Shown: in pieces, positions 1 to 11,577 of the stretch
Position numbering within the stretch: the first letter of the stretch is position 1
Layout of the letters: each line of letters opens with the position of its first letter
NCBI GenBank assembly: GCA_015501075.1
Contig: JADNYJ010000063.1
Span: 62,001 to 126,000 of the forward strand
DNA: 64,000 nt
From: Gymnopilus junonius
Lineage: Eukaryota > Basidiomycota > Agaricomycetes > Agaricales > Galerinaceae
Direction of reading: 5' to 3'
The notes under the pieces: generated by a model
The model's input: only the letters and a program-made list of their open reading frames with translations
What the model was told of the DNA's origin: nothing
Databases searched by the model: none
Program-made: the position numbers and the translations under genes

Positions 1-427
1 GATTATTCATGGATTCTATTTCATCCCTACCCGGCTCTGGTGCTCTTGACTGCCAAACGCTTCCCACCATGGACTTTACACTCGCCGCAACTTGGGAGAC
101 ATATTCAGCGCCCAGAAGATTAATGCCGACGAAAGCAACTCCAAAGTCGAGAGTGCCAATGATGATGTAGACACCGAGAGCATACCATCCGTAAGACTTG
201 ATGAGATGCTTGAGACGCTGGGAAAGAGATGCGTTGGGTGGCAGAGTATTTTTGGGATCTAATGAGGGTGTCGGTGGTGTTGAAGTGTGCCGGGCAGGGG
301 AATGAGCGAAGAGGCGTATCCGCGGCGCTCGTGGAGACGAGCCAAAACGAGTGGTGGGGAGAATTGGAGAACGTATCCGAGGAGCGAATGCCCTCAAGAC
401 ATGCAGACGAGGTAGGAATCCTCTCAT
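1..427 (-). CDS. FAM210/DUF1279 mitochondrial membrane protein (3' partial)
   Basis: The minus-strand frame is open from an ATG at 427 to the window edge (142 codons), so the C-terminus lies outside. The first ~65 residues are rich in Arg, Ser and Pro with almost no acidic residues, as in a mitochondrial presequence. Then comes the DUF1279 signature: SLSQRLKHLIKSYGWYALGV followed by a hydrophobic stretch with the family's LDFGVAF core. Family members (human FAM210A/B, yeast Nat2) are mitochondrial membrane proteins without an agreed enzymatic activity. No intron is needed in the visible part. It is transcribed divergently from the AdoMet decarboxylase gene across 279 bp that must hold both promoters. 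Confidence 0.8.
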   Translation of the reverse strand, partial: MRGFLPRLHVLRAFAPRIRSPILPTTRFGSSPRAPRIRLFAHSPARHTSTPPTPSLDPKNTLPPNASLSQRLKHLIKSYGWYALGVYIIIGTLDFGVAFVGINLLGAEYVSQVAASVKSMVGSVWQSRAPEPGRDEIESMNN

Positions 428-643
428 AATAATTATGTTCGAGTTGAAGAAGAAAAGACACTGCCGAAGCGATGATGCAGAGGGAAATCACGTGCCACCC
501 GTCATTATCCCCATTTATCGAAACGCTCAAAATTTGTGGTCGGCTATCGAAATGTTCAAGTTGAGTCTTGCCATCCGCTTCTGAGGGTGCTTGCCCAGCG
601 ACGCCCTCGTTTTCCTCTATTATCTTTTCTTCTTGCCCATTTC

Positions 644-694
644 ATGTATTTACCCGCCCTCCCTCGCACTCGATCTCTCTCTGCCCTGCGATAG
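644..694 (+). promoter_or_regulatory. Upstream ORF (16 codons) before the AdoMet decarboxylase start
   Basis: An ATG at 644 opens a 16-codon frame (MYLPALPRTRSLSALR) that stops at 692-694, only 12 nt before the main ATG at 707 and in the same phase. AdoMet decarboxylase mRNAs of mammals and plants carry polyamine-responsive uORFs; the peptide here is unrelated to them. Whether transcription starts upstream of 644 cannot be seen, so regulation is inference. Confidence 0.4.
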
Positions 695-706
695 CATAAT
701 TCACTC

Positions 707-2028
707 ATGTCACCAGACATTATCGACGATTATCAAGCATCGGCCCCCTTTGAAGGTCCGGAAAAGCTTTTAGAAATATGGTTTGCACAATCTGCTGCTG
801 ATGTGCCGCCACTCGACAATGCTCGAGGTAAAAAGACAGGTCTCCGGACCGTTAGTCGTCAGACATGGGAGGATATGTTGGATATCGTAAGATGCAAAGT
901 CTTGAGTGTCATCCAAGGCGATGAGATGGATGCCTATCTACTAAGGTCACTTTCCCTTAGTCTCCTGTTATGCCATGCTAATTGACTTCCAGCGAATCCT
1001 CTTTCTTTGTTTCTCCTCATCGCCTCATCCTCAAGACCTGTGGGACTACCCTAAACCTTTTAGGCCTTCCACGAATACTTGAAATAGCTGCCAGAGAGGC
1101 TAATTTAACAGCAGTCTATCGCTTCTTCTATTCACGCAAGTCATTCATGTTCCCGGAGCGGCAATTCGAACCTCACCGCGACTGGAAGCAAGAAATAGAG
1201 TATCTCGACCGCATCTTCAAAAACGGAGCTGCTTACACCGTCGGCAAAGTTAATGGCGACCATTGGCTCCTTTATCTCACGACCCCAGATGGATTTTTTA
1301 ATCCTTTGAATTCCGATACAGGTTCCTCTCACGCGGAGGTCGAAGATCTACACATCGATTACACCATCGAAATCCTCATGAGCGATCTTTCGCCCACAGC
1401 CCGACAGCCCTTCTTCTTTTCAGATCCTTCTATTCAAGATGAAGGCTCTACTCCATTGTCTCTAGCTGCAGAGCTGTCTGAAAAGTTGGGCATCAGTAAT
1501 ATTTTCCCCCCTTCCCTTACCCACCTCGACGCGTATGCGTTCCAACCGTGTGGATATTCGTCCAACGCTCTTATCAAGTGGGGTCACGAATCCCTCGAAA
1601 ATAATTACAAACACGAAGTAGAAGGGAACACTGCTGGCCATTTTGGCGAAGGTTATTATACCATCCATGTTACCCCAGAGGAAGGATGGTCTTATGCAAG
1701 CTTTGAATGCAATGTTCCACTGTCCACTTCGAAGAGCTCCAAAGGCAAAATTCCAGACCTCAAATCTCTTATCAAACGCGTCGTTGACATATTCGAACCT
1801 GGCCGAATTACCCTGACGCTGTTTATCTCCAGTGAGCAAGGGGATCCTGTTGAAGAGCCAGCAATCGAAGAAGCTCAGCGCGTCTTCAAAGCTGCTTTGA
1901 CTGAATGTGCAGTGTCTTCTGATCGTCCACAGACCAATGGCTCAAAAAAGTCCTACAAAAGGACGGACAAAATTAATTACGAGTTTGGAGGATATGACTT
2001 GGCGTTTGCTAGCTTTGAACTAAAATGA
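707..2028 (+). CDS. SPE2: S-adenosylmethionine decarboxylase proenzyme
   Basis: Two exons (707-945, 993-2028) with a 47 nt intron give 424 residues. The enzyme decarboxylates AdoMet to supply aminopropyl groups for spermidine and spermine. The N-terminal FEGPEKLLEIWF is the family start motif. The self-cleavage and pyruvoyl site is the SESS motif created by the exon junction, with cleavage expected between Glu81 and Ser82. LILKTCGTT holds the catalytic Cys. Further conserved blocks are QPCGYSSNAL and YYTIHVTPEEGWSYASFECN. The C-terminal ~90 residues are less conserved, as is usual in fungi. The ATG at 707 is the only start that includes the FEGPEK block. A 16-codon uORF precedes it. Confidence 0.95.
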
Positions 2029-2336
2029 ATGTACATAATCAATCTTGAACTCCTAGTTTGCCACATTGTATGTACTCTGTCACGATCTATTGGATGGAAA
2101 ATAGACTTCATTTTACCCCTCGTGGATTGGTACCTGTCAGATCTTGGGGTTGAAGCTATAGTATAGGCAATACGCTATACATCAAAGTTGTCCTTCAGGA
2201 AACTGCAACGTCGTCTAACTGTAATCGTTTTGGTTGTTCTGGTAAATTAAAATGTACAGTAGATAGGAAAGTATTTATTCGAAGCTACATAAGAAGGGGA
2301 GCGATAAATTATGACAATAAAAATTCATGAAGCCGT
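2029..2336. other. Tail-to-tail intergenic region
   Basis: This is 308 bp between two convergent stop codons. It is A/T-rich and expected to hold both 3' UTRs and poly(A) sites. I see no further gene or structured element. Confidence 0.6.
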
Positions 2337-3938
2337 TCATTGAGACATGTCAACCAACTTGCAAGGGGTACTTAGTCGCTGTTGTTTGCTCGGCATATTG
2401 CATAATGGGCACATTTTCACATACATTTCTGCCATGGGCCACGTCACAAAAGCCTAAACGGAATATTGAATTTGGCATGGACCACAGAATAAGCAATGAA
2501 CTTACATAATTAAGGCGACCAATTTCAAGAAGCATTTCAGATGCAGGGAGGTGCGAACGGTGGGCATACGTCAAAATGTCGTAAAGTTGTTCACGGACGG
2601 GTAATATATCGTAGTGGTGAATCTGTACCAGAGTTGAATATCATTCGCCTGTCCTACGGTATGAATGAAGATATTTACCTGTAAATTTTCAGTGTCGCTG
2701 TTGGCGTTGAGGAAGTCGTTGACAAATTGAATTCTATGAGCCTCTGCTGTCGCGTGGTCCATGGAGTATATAGAGTCGTGGGGAGCTAATATGAGATTGT
2801 ATTTCTCGGAACCAGAGCAAAGCCGATGCATTACCGCCCAGGACCTCATCCTAACAGAAATCGCTGAAGCATCGCCACTGTTAAGGCAACGAGCCAATTT
2901 GGTATATTTATCCACGAAAAGGCATGCCGTTTCCCTGAGCGCCTCTATCATGCCATTTTGGAAAGCATACAGTGCGTTGTCGAAATTCTGTCGTTTCGGC
3001 ATTTCTACCAAATCGAGTTGACGTAGTCGTTGTAGTACGAATTTGGGAAGGGAGATAAATGAAGGATGACTCCATGGCTCAATATGAGCATTGTTAGCAG
3101 TGGTTTTTTGATCCTGTGGCAGCGTATGAGGAATGAATTCGACCGGAACTGAGGTGCGAAAAGGTTCATGTGAAAATAAATCAGATTCTACACGTTTCCG
3201 TCGAGCAAAATCTGCAGTGAACCGTCCAGCAATGCCAGTATCTTGATCCGACTGAATGTCCGGCTCAGAGAAACTCGGAGATGGACTTGTACCTCGAGAA
3301 ATAGCAACATTATGGCCATAGAATGTATGTCCGGTACTATCTCGTTCAATTTTGATGTTCGCCTCGCTTTGCTTGGGAAGAATTTTTTGACTGATTTTTA
3401 GGGAAGAAAGCTTGGGGTCGTCTTCAGAAGCACCCTTGTGCCTTTTCTTAGGAGTGTAATTACATGGAACCTCTGAGGCTTCTTTGCAGTTGTTGCAAAT
3501 AGGTAGATTGCGGTCGCACTAAAGAAATCTAGTAAATAACCAAGGGAGCAACGTGATGGAATGCAAGGACACAAACTTTCAAATTTATTGCTCGACAGCG
3601 GTCGCAGCGAGGTATACCACGATGAGCCGGAGTTGGTAGGGGAGTGTATTTGCAATCTCCCTGGTTCGCCCATGAACAATGGTTGCAGACAGGCAACATA
3701 CGGTCACACTAATAAAACAAAACTCAAGGTTCACATCACACTTAACGACATTAATTTAAGAGAAACCGACCTTTAAGTTACTGCCACGGCAATAGTCGCA
3801 CCGAGGCTTTCCTCTTCGACCCACCCACTGTGATTGACGAGCCATATAGACTTTTGGGTTCGGGATGCGTATTCTCAGCTGCCCATCATCGACAGGATCA
3901 ACACGGTCTACGACCTTGACCTGATTCAACGTGGACAT
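2337..3938 (-). CDS. Tandem Zn2Cys6 transcription factor
   Basis: Five exons (3938-3771, 3708-3577, 3518-2679, 2622-2506, 2453-2337) encode 457 residues. Two consecutive fungal Zn2Cys6 binuclear clusters lie within the first ~130 residues. Each begins with a basic CDYCRGSNLK or CDRCRAINLK half and continues CDRMLPVCNHC or CDRNLPICNNC. Both clusters are split by an intron at the identical place (…NLK|CDR…), which points to duplication of one cluster with its intron. The rest is a Ser/Pro-rich linker and a helical C-terminal region without a recognised domain. It should bind DNA in the nucleus; the target is unknown. The start at 3938 is the only ATG upstream of the first cluster in frame. Confidence 0.85.
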
Positions 3939-4843
3939 CTGAGGAGGTCAAAAAACGGCTAACACTGTTCATAGGCCTTCCAACACCAATATTATCAATT
4001 GCGATTGAGACCGTGACGTGACTCTAAGTATGCCTTACCCCGGTGACAAGGCGCCTGAAACCTGCAAGTTGAGTACGCCACCACCCAAGCGGCATCTCAT
4101 TCAGGCGGAAGGGTCGAAGTACAAACCCCTCGCTCATTTTTCAAGCTGTGAAAAGTGAAGTGATTTTTTTCTCCGGACCAATCGTCTAAATATCATGTTG
4201 AGATTCAGAAACTTAGAAGACCATATATAGATAACGTGGTTCAACAGACGCCGGCTGAATCCGGTTACACTTTGTGTGATCACTCTGACTTCCGTGCTTC
4301 GACTCTCAACACGTCTTCCTTGTGGACCGTGGTGCAAGCGACAGCAATTATGCATGATTTTCTAAAACATATGGACCCTACCTCCTCAGCTGACGATATA
4401 TATGCTATCCTTGGATACTGTAAACTGATCAAGTCATGAGCTTTGTCAACGCAACCAACTTCGCATGGGTACCGCAAGAACCTAGTCTCTCGGATCGCAG
4501 TTGTATTCTTTCTCGCTGCCATATGGATGTCTACAGCCTCTTAGCACGCACGTTGCCTCATGACGCCTATCCCGAGCACCCACCTAAGTGTTAAATCTCT
4601 AAGTTTGCTGCCTCTTGCAAGCTATTTATATCGCTCTTTCACATGTATCCAGAATAACCAAGGAATAACCATGCCGTCCATCCAGCAATAATACTCCCTC
4701 CTCACACGTTTAGATGGGGTTTTCCTTAAAAATTCGAACGTGATACATGCACAACTTCTAATCCTCCCGCTTCAGTCGAGCTATAAAGGAAGGACTTCCT
4801 GTAGCTACTGTTCTTCACGGCCGTAGTCCTTCTCTCATTTGCT
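3939..4843. other. Intergenic region, no gene recognised
   Basis: This is 905 bp between the divergent Zn2Cys6 factor and the small secreted-type gene. Short ORFs on both strands here have no recognisable motif or splice context. The region probably contains both promoters, with a TATA box near the right end. Confidence 0.55.
4792..4797 (+). promoter_or_regulatory. TATA box (TATAAA)
   Basis: A perfect TATAAA lies 47 bp upstream of the ATG at 4844, a plausible distance for a short-leader fungal promoter. Confidence 0.45.
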
Positions 4844-6054
4844 ATGCTTTTCTCGCTCAAGACTTCCTTCCTTGCCTTGTCCTGGTACGCTCGCATGCAA
4901 GCGGATACCCTCGAGAATCAAGCTGTTGCCTTCTTCAACCCGACGGTAGGAGGAGGAAGCATGCTTGATAGTGGTAAGTCTAAGTCCGGATCGATCGAAC
5001 AAAATCTAATCATTTTTGTATTGGATAGCCGCACCACCTCTCGGAGAGCCATTAAATGTTTGCAGACCATCAGACGTATCTGAACCAGCTAATCCACCTG
5101 CAGGTTATTATATCTGGCTTGAGTTCCCCTGCCGTCCTCACGGATTCCGGTTTCTTGAATTTCGCCCAAGCGATTGGATTGTACGTTAGTTTCCCCTAGG
5201 GACTTGGATAATCACAACAACGATTTTACAGCTCTACTGAATGCCTAGGAATTCATTTAGGAGCCCCTCAATCTGCAAACTTGGGCGACGGAAACGGCTT
5301 TGTGAATCAGACGGTAATGCTTCTATTTGGCAATATAATTTATTGGTGTAACCTGACTGATATGCATAGGTCGAGCTCCGTCAAGACTTTGGCGATCCGG
5401 ACCTGGGAACCTGTCTTGAAAGTTTGATTGGTGGAAATCATCTCCGGTAAGCGCCACACATTATGAATAAGTGAGTTACCAACGTGCGTCTTCTTAATGT
5501 AGTGTATTCCGTCAAAACGGGCCACTTGCCAACAGCGGTGCTTTATTCCTAGCGTATGTCATCGATTCTTCGAAGGTTTTGAAACAAACATGACCGCTTG
5601 CACTCTAGTGTCTCCAAGGAGGAGGCAAGTTGAAAATGCTCTTTAAATTTATGTATCTGTCCATCTCATCCACTAGCAGGACGTTGAAGAAGGTCACACC
5701 ATAGTTCCGGATGGATATGACATCGGTCTGTTATATGACGGTATATTCGCTGAACTGCACGATTAACAGCTTCTAGGTCGCGACCAACTCGTTTCAAGTG
5801 CTGTAGGCACAACGAGTTTCGGGGGAGTTACCTATTCTACAGCTGCTCAGAATCTTACTGGTCTCCTGCCTGTAGGCAGTGACGGGTAAGCTAGATCGTT
5901 TGCCTGCATTAATATCACTAATCCATACCCCTTCGATAGGATCAACCATGGTGAGGTCTACATATCAACAGCAGTTGTAACAGAATACTAAAGTCTTATG
6001 CTAGATATTGCAATCGATGGGATTGTGACCCTTCTGACAGTAACAATTCAGTAG
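4844..6054 (+). CDS. Small, possibly secreted protein of unknown function, 11 exons
   Basis: Eleven exons encode 225 residues: 4844-4973, 5029-5057, 5104-5180, 5232-5313, 5370-5446, 5503-5553, 5609-5624, 5680-5725, 5777-5885, 5940-5950 and 6005-6054. Phases are consistent throughout and the ORF closes at TAG. The N-terminus (MLFSLKTSFLALSWYARMQA) resembles a short signal peptide. The body contains PLNVIISGLSS, GFSTECLGIHLG and VELRQDFGDPDLGTCLESL, and it ends in a hydrophobic GIVTLLTVTI. I believe this architecture recurs in other Agaricomycetes but know no function. Two exons are tiny (16 and 11 nt), and the intron 5625-5679 starts with GC instead of GT. A TATA box precedes the gene. Confidence 0.75.
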
Positions 6055-6193
6055 ACATCATACTTTACACAAACATCCTAGCCAAGTTTCATTGCGGTGA
6101 AGTATCATATACATATGTCATGTAGGGCCATATTACAAACTTTGTTGGAAGCCTAAAGGTATTGAGTGAAGACAAGGTGGTGTACAAAAAGAA

Positions 6194-8123
6194 TTAAGGA
6201 GAAGAAAGTTCATGGTGGCGCCCCTCAACATCTGGACGAAAGTGGCGATTACGTTTGCACCGGTGAAATAGATCTACAGTTTCCTCTGCCTCTTCCTTTT
6301 TCACTTCGTTTCGGGTCTGACGGCGCACTCGATTGAGGACTTCATCAAGTGCTTGGAAGTTTACTGGATTGGACGCGAACTTGCGATGTTTTTTCGATTC
6401 AGTGTGCTAAAGAAAAGAATGTATTATAACAACAACATCGGACCATTCAAAAAACTTACAGTAGAAAAATCACTGAACTTGGCCCGACAGCTCTCGCAAT
6501 AACCAGGTTTAGCGCCTTCCTCTCGTTTCGGTAACTTTAAGGTATTTGTGCTCTTGCTCTTTTTCAGGACAGGCTGTTTGTTGGGTATCGTGGAAGGGGG
6601 CCCCATTAACCCTGGTTTATCAATGCTCGTCTCCTTGTCTTTTGGTACTAGTTTTCTTGAAGTCCGGACTTGTTGCTTTATTTGCACTGCGAGGGCAGGG
6701 GGAAGAGGAAGGTTTCGACGCACTTGACCAGAAGTTGAGGTAGTTCCAGTAGTGGAAGTGATGCTGACACTGTTTCCGGAGGCAGCTAGGTAGCCTGTGC
6801 CTGCTCCAGAAGCAAGGTAACCAGATGCTTTAGCTGATTCGATATCGTCACCGTCGTCATTAAGGTCAATACAAGGACCGTCATGTTTTCCTCCAACAGG
6901 ATGGGAAAGCCGGCGTTTGAAGTTACTCATCGATACCACACGCCTAAGACTATCCCCACCTGGTTTCTCATGATTGCGCGCCTCTTGCTTTCTTTTCACA
7001 GCTTCTATCTCCAGTTTATGAGGATATTGTTCGGCTTCGCCTTCTTTCGCGAGTTGGAGTCGTTCGTACCTCTTCTTCTCTTTTTCATCGAACGGAATGA
7101 AGGGATTCCTAGCAAGTGGATGGCAATGAAGAACAGGCCAAGGCTTTTTACTGGAGTTATCCTTGTCTTTGATGATAGGGTACTCGTGGGCAGCAATCGT
7201 TGCTAGCTGCTGGTGCATGTCTTCCAAAAGGACAAAACAAGATCCCCGTGAAAAATAATGATAGTCATGCCTTTTCTGTGTTGGATCGCGTTCGGTAGTG
7301 CCATAGAATTTCTCTGTTTGAAGAAGGCGAGATAGAGCTCGCTGAGGAGCGGATGATGTTCCAGGGAGGCGATTAATGGCTGCTGTCTTCAATTCTGGGA
7401 GTTCCAGACAACGAGATAGAACACTGTCAATTTTGGACGACGTCCAGATCTTCATGTGGAAGTCAACGGCCTTGTTTACAACAGGGGCTTCAGTCGTGCT
7501 GCAATAAATAATTAAAGTGACATTCTCTGACATGAGTGAAATGTGTGTTACCAGCCAGCAAGCTTGATCGGACTTTTCAAAATCGAAGAGTTCTTTGTAG
7601 TAGGCTTCAAATATTGTTTGTTCTCCTTGTCATGTTCAAGGTTTGATGGTATAGAAACATCCGTAATGAGGTGAGTTATATTAGAGGAAAAGAAATCGTC
7701 GACATGCTAGAAAGAAATGAGTAAATAGCATTAAGAGATCACGACATGACATACGCCTCCTAGTTGAAGAATTCTGGCTTTGAAAGTTTGCACGATGCTA
7801 GAGCTAACATCCACCGAATCAAAGCAAAATGTCCAGTCTGGAAAAGCACGCTTATATTTATCTTTGAATTCCTCTTCCCGTTGTTCCCGCACCATGTGCC
7901 TTCTTTCTTTCTGAAGGTCTCGAGGCGCCTGGGTGGAAGGTCCATGGGGAGCGGCACGCGCGCGTTTGGTGGTAAGATTTGAGAAAACATCCTGACGATC
8001 AGGAGAATGGGGACGCTTGGAACCCGAAACCGTCCTATGGGACTTGGTAGGGGAGAGATAGGACGCATGAGGCTGGACAGACCGATTTGCCAATGGTCGG
8101 CGGGGCGGTTGAAATGTAGCCAT
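6194..8123 (-). CDS. DBF4: Dbf4/Dfp1-type regulatory subunit of Cdc7 kinase
   Basis: Four exons (8123-7755, 7706-7552, 7498-6460, 6406-6194) encode 591 residues. Dbf4 binds and activates Cdc7/Hsk1 (DDK), which phosphorylates MCM and fires replication origins in the nucleus. Visible parts are a basic N-terminus; a BRCT-like motif N around residues 85-180 (FPDWTFCFDSV, ILQLGGHVDDFFSSNITHLI); motif M with GSCFVLLEDMHQQ; and the C-terminal Dbf4 zinc finger at residues ~507-530, GYCESCRAKFSDFST then HTESKKHRKFA (Cys-X2-Cys and His-X5-His). The finger is split by the last intron. The middle linker is low-complexity and basic. The gene is divergent from ATG5 across 233 bp. The start at 8123 is supported by the spacing to motif N. 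Confidence 0.9.
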
Positions 8124-8356
8124 TGTAGTAGACACTGGAAATAAAGAAACCAAGAAATTGAAAGGGAGGCTAGAAGTTAGCAAGATGGCTGTCCACTCAT
8201 AAGTTATTGAAGTCAATGTCGGGAGTCAATCAACACTCGACGCGACTTGGCATGTGACTTTAAGTTTCTCGCCGCGATCACATGATATGTGACATGTGTC
8301 ACACAAAACACCTCTCAGTCTGCTAAGTCCATGTCTTCTGCTGCTCGTCGCCATCC

Positions 8357-9567
8357 ATGGCAGACTATAACACTACGCTCTTCCGTCGTCTGACATGGGA
8401 AGGTACTGTACCTTTAGAAATTCGTGTCGATTCAAAGGAGTTACCAGCAAATTCGAATCGTGGTCTCGAATGCTACTACGTTCAGGCGCCTAGAGTTAGC
8501 TATCTTCCTCTGGTAGTCCCTGAAATTCGACGATATCTCATGGACGTTGTATTTGATGAAGTCGCTGCGAAGGGCCTCAAGGATGAAGAGTGGTGGTTTG
8601 AGAGCGAAGAAGGCACTCTACTCAAATGGTATCTGTCTCTCTTTCTGTTGCTCAATCGCTGTTCTCATTAATCCCATTCGACTCAGGCATTGGCCTATAG
8701 GTGTAATATACGATAATCACACCATAAGCACGTCTATCCGATCGCCTTCTTCACCTTCAACCTCTACTGCTGTTCCAATGCGTTTAATTCTCCACCTAGC
8801 AGCACCTCCCAATGATAAACTATTTTTGTCCTCGACAATAGACTCTTGCAAACAAGCGTTCATGAATCAATTGAAAGAGGCGGATTTTATTCGATGGGGT
8901 AATATGAGAAGAATGACGTCGCTCCGAACGGCGGATCAGGACGGATTGTGGGAGGGCATTCGCGAACGTGAGCACCACCTCTTCGTTGTACCCAGGCGAA
9001 GTTTCGGAGTCTTACTGATCTTATAGATAGTTTTGATGATTTTTGGAGGGTAGCTTCCAAGTTAATGCCAACTACTGGACCACCAACTCGTCCGACCTCT
9101 CCACCACCAATGGGATCTGCTCTATCTCGCCCCATGTCAACAGACAACAATGTGCCTGATCGCGACGGTGCATACAGCGTAAGAAGTGTGCCAGTCAGAA
9201 TGTATTTACCTGACGGCCCAATATTGCAAGAACTGGCACCGCCTTTGCTAGAAGATGGTGAGATGATCCTAAAGACGTCCATACCAGGTTCTGATATTCA
9301 CTAATGTTGATTCTCTGAACAGGATCACCGAACACAATCTCAAATTTCCTCTCAACCCATTTGTCATTACTATTCCCTCCACGTCCCCCTCCTCCCCCAC
9401 CTTCGCGCCTCAACCCAAATCCACAAGCTCCGAACGTCCCAGAGCTCGCGTATGCGTTAATACAGGGTGTAGTCTCTCCACCTGAAGCTGAACTGGCTTG
9501 GCTTGGGGCATGCTTAGCAGGAGCAGATGGTTGGCTGAATGTCTGTATCGGTATAGTTAGAAGATAG
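8357..9567 (+). CDS. ATG5: Autophagy protein Atg5
   Basis: Four exons (8357-8628, 8687-8967, 9027-9257, 9323-9567) encode 342 residues. Atg5 is conjugated to Atg12 and, with Atg16, drives Atg8 lipidation on the phagophore. Diagnostic blocks are RRLTWEGTVPLEI at the start; DEEWWFESEEGTLLKWHWPI across the first junction; NQLKEADFIRWGN, whose Lys (about residue 154) is the position of the Atg12-acceptor lysine in the family; and the C-terminal AELAWLGACLAGADGWLNVC. A Pro-rich linker (PPRPPPPPPSRL) sits in the last exon. All introns are 58-65 nt. Length is usual for fungal Atg5. Confidence 0.95.
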
Positions 9568-9686
9568 ACGTGCTGATGTACCACCTGACGGGACTTCGTT
9601 CAATATACCCCTATACGTATGGTCTTTTATCCAGATTCGAAGAGGAATAAATATGTTAAAACATCAAAAGTGATATATTAATCAGA

Positions 9687-11459
9687 TCAGATATCGAATT
9701 TGACAATTTGTTCTCGCCCTCCTCGGTCAATTTTGAGCAGGCGCTTGGCGACACATTGAAAGAGCACTCTAGTGGTCCCCTGTCCCGCAACAGGCACCCC
9801 GCTACTCTCAGCCTTCAATGTCAAATTTTCTTTGACCTGATTCAAGGGCATAGAATAATGTGGAGAGGTCGATAATAGAGTTACCAAAAGATATGCTGTT
9901 TGTATCTGCTGGAAAGTTGGAGTCGCATTCCCTTCCCCTGAAATAGAAGAAGAGGAAGCTATTGGGGATTCAGGTTGTGGAGTCTGTGCTGCAAGCAGTT
10001 CCAGGTGCTCGCTAGTGGGTCAAAGCACAAATTAAAAAAAGAGGGTGGATTGAAAAGAAAGACACCGACTTACATAGTTTCACTGACTGATAGAGAGGAC
10101 GTGGCCGTGCGGCTTTGAGGAATGACAATATCGCCGACAGTTGATATGATCTTGGACTGAAATGGACGATAAGCATGATTGGAAAAGTTGATTAAGAGGG
10201 AGCCATACAATGATTCTTTCAACCTCGATGTTCACTCTTATTTTACGCTGACGACCGGGCTTTGGGGTTTCCGTAACCTCTCCTAAATTAGGAACGCTTG
10301 GCGGTGAAGGTGGAGGGACAACAGGGGACAGCTTGGGGGAAATTGTCTTGTCCATCGTAGGACTCGAAGAACCTTTTCCAAAAAGTGCTCTCTTTTCATC
10401 TTCATGCTCTGCATCCTCCACTACTTCATTTCCTGCCGGCTGGTCTTCAAGATGCTGAATAACGATTGGCTCGTCTAAAACAGTCACGTCACCAAACAAC
10501 TTGACTGTCTTGAGCTTAGAAGGTGGTGGACTGCCGAAAGACCCTGTGCTTATGTCGCCAAGACTGACTTCTTCGTCAAGTAAATTGTCGGAAAAACGAA
10601 GAACGCGTGAAGGTTCTCCTGGGGTAGTCCAAAACTTTTCTTCTTGAGGAGAGGACGGCGAAGATGGAGATTCCTGAGACGCGTTCTTCTGAGGTGCTGG
10701 GTGTTCGGGCTTTGGTTGGCGACTGGTGGCAGGGTTTGAACGTTTGTCAAGGTTGTCTCTCTAGTAAATATGTCTTAGAATGAGAAATCCTTTATACATC
10801 AATGCAAGGATTGTGGTTCACCTCCTTTGAAAGTTCCGCAAGCCGGGCCTGAAGGTCCTTTATATGACGTTCCTCCTCCTGGACGCGTACTTTTGTCGGT
10901 GGAGCCTTGTCCGCGACAGATACCTTGACTTGAACGATTACGGGAGGGGTTACACGGGCAAAGGGATAGCAAGTACCTGCTCAAGAGAGGCGCTGAGGGA
11001 GTCGATGCTGGCGCGCACATGATTGAGTCTGTTCAGAATAGTGATGATTTGGTCGTAAGCTCGGGGCATGGGTCTGATTGGTTCACTGAAACACGATGAG
11101 GGTGGGGGGGAGCAACAAAGGGAACAGACAGACTATTGCTCGATGTATCTGAGGGCGGCACGGGCGTAGACCTCTGGATCCAAGTCCTGTTTGGGTTCTC
11201 GACGGGTCGGCTGTCTGCGGAGAGGGGTGGCTGGTGTGAATTCGGTGCGTGCAAGCGAGGGCTCGGTGTGCTGCTGCTGGAGGCGGAAGAGACCGAGCTC
11301 GGAGGGATCGATGTCCCTGATGAGGTCGCCGAGATGGGTGTCGAGGAGGGCGGCGGTGAAAAGGGCGGGAGAGTCGGGGGCAGCGGTGTTGGAGGCAGTT
11401 GCGCTGATTTCACGGGTCACTCGAGAGAGACGATCAATCTGGTCGGAGAGAGAGGCCAT
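9687..11459 (-). CDS. DASH/DAM1 kinetochore subunit Spc34-like protein
   Basis: Six exons (11459-11134, 11085-10977, 10923-10822, 10760-10209, 10156-10074, 10011-9687) encode 498 residues. The N-terminus (FTAALLDTHLGDLIRDIDPS then ELGLF) resembles the opening of Spc34, a DASH ring subunit that couples kinetochores to spindle microtubules. A coiled coil follows (YDQIITILNRLNHVRASIDS and an EEERHIKDLQARLAEL segment), then a Ser/Pro-rich linker. The last ~70 residues form a compact basic domain ending ATTRVLF-like and RLLKIDRGGREQIVKFD, possibly winged-helix. At 498 residues it is much longer than yeast Spc34, so the C-terminus may be a lineage addition. Gene structure is secure; the name is an inference from the N-terminal motif. 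Its start is 118 bp from the divergent DOCK gene. Confidence 0.6.
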
Positions 11460-11577
11460 AATTGCGCATGTCCAAAATTGGCAACATCCTCTTTACCAAG
11501 ACCGCCATCGTCCTGAGGTACTCCTCCGCATTCTCCACCCTTTCTGTCTGCTGACTTATGCTCTTTAGTCTCCGCCC

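Noticed and set aside
4134..4522. Several overlapping ORFs on both strands upstream of the small secreted-type gene
   Set aside because: Mutually overlapping and without domain, intron or conserved text.
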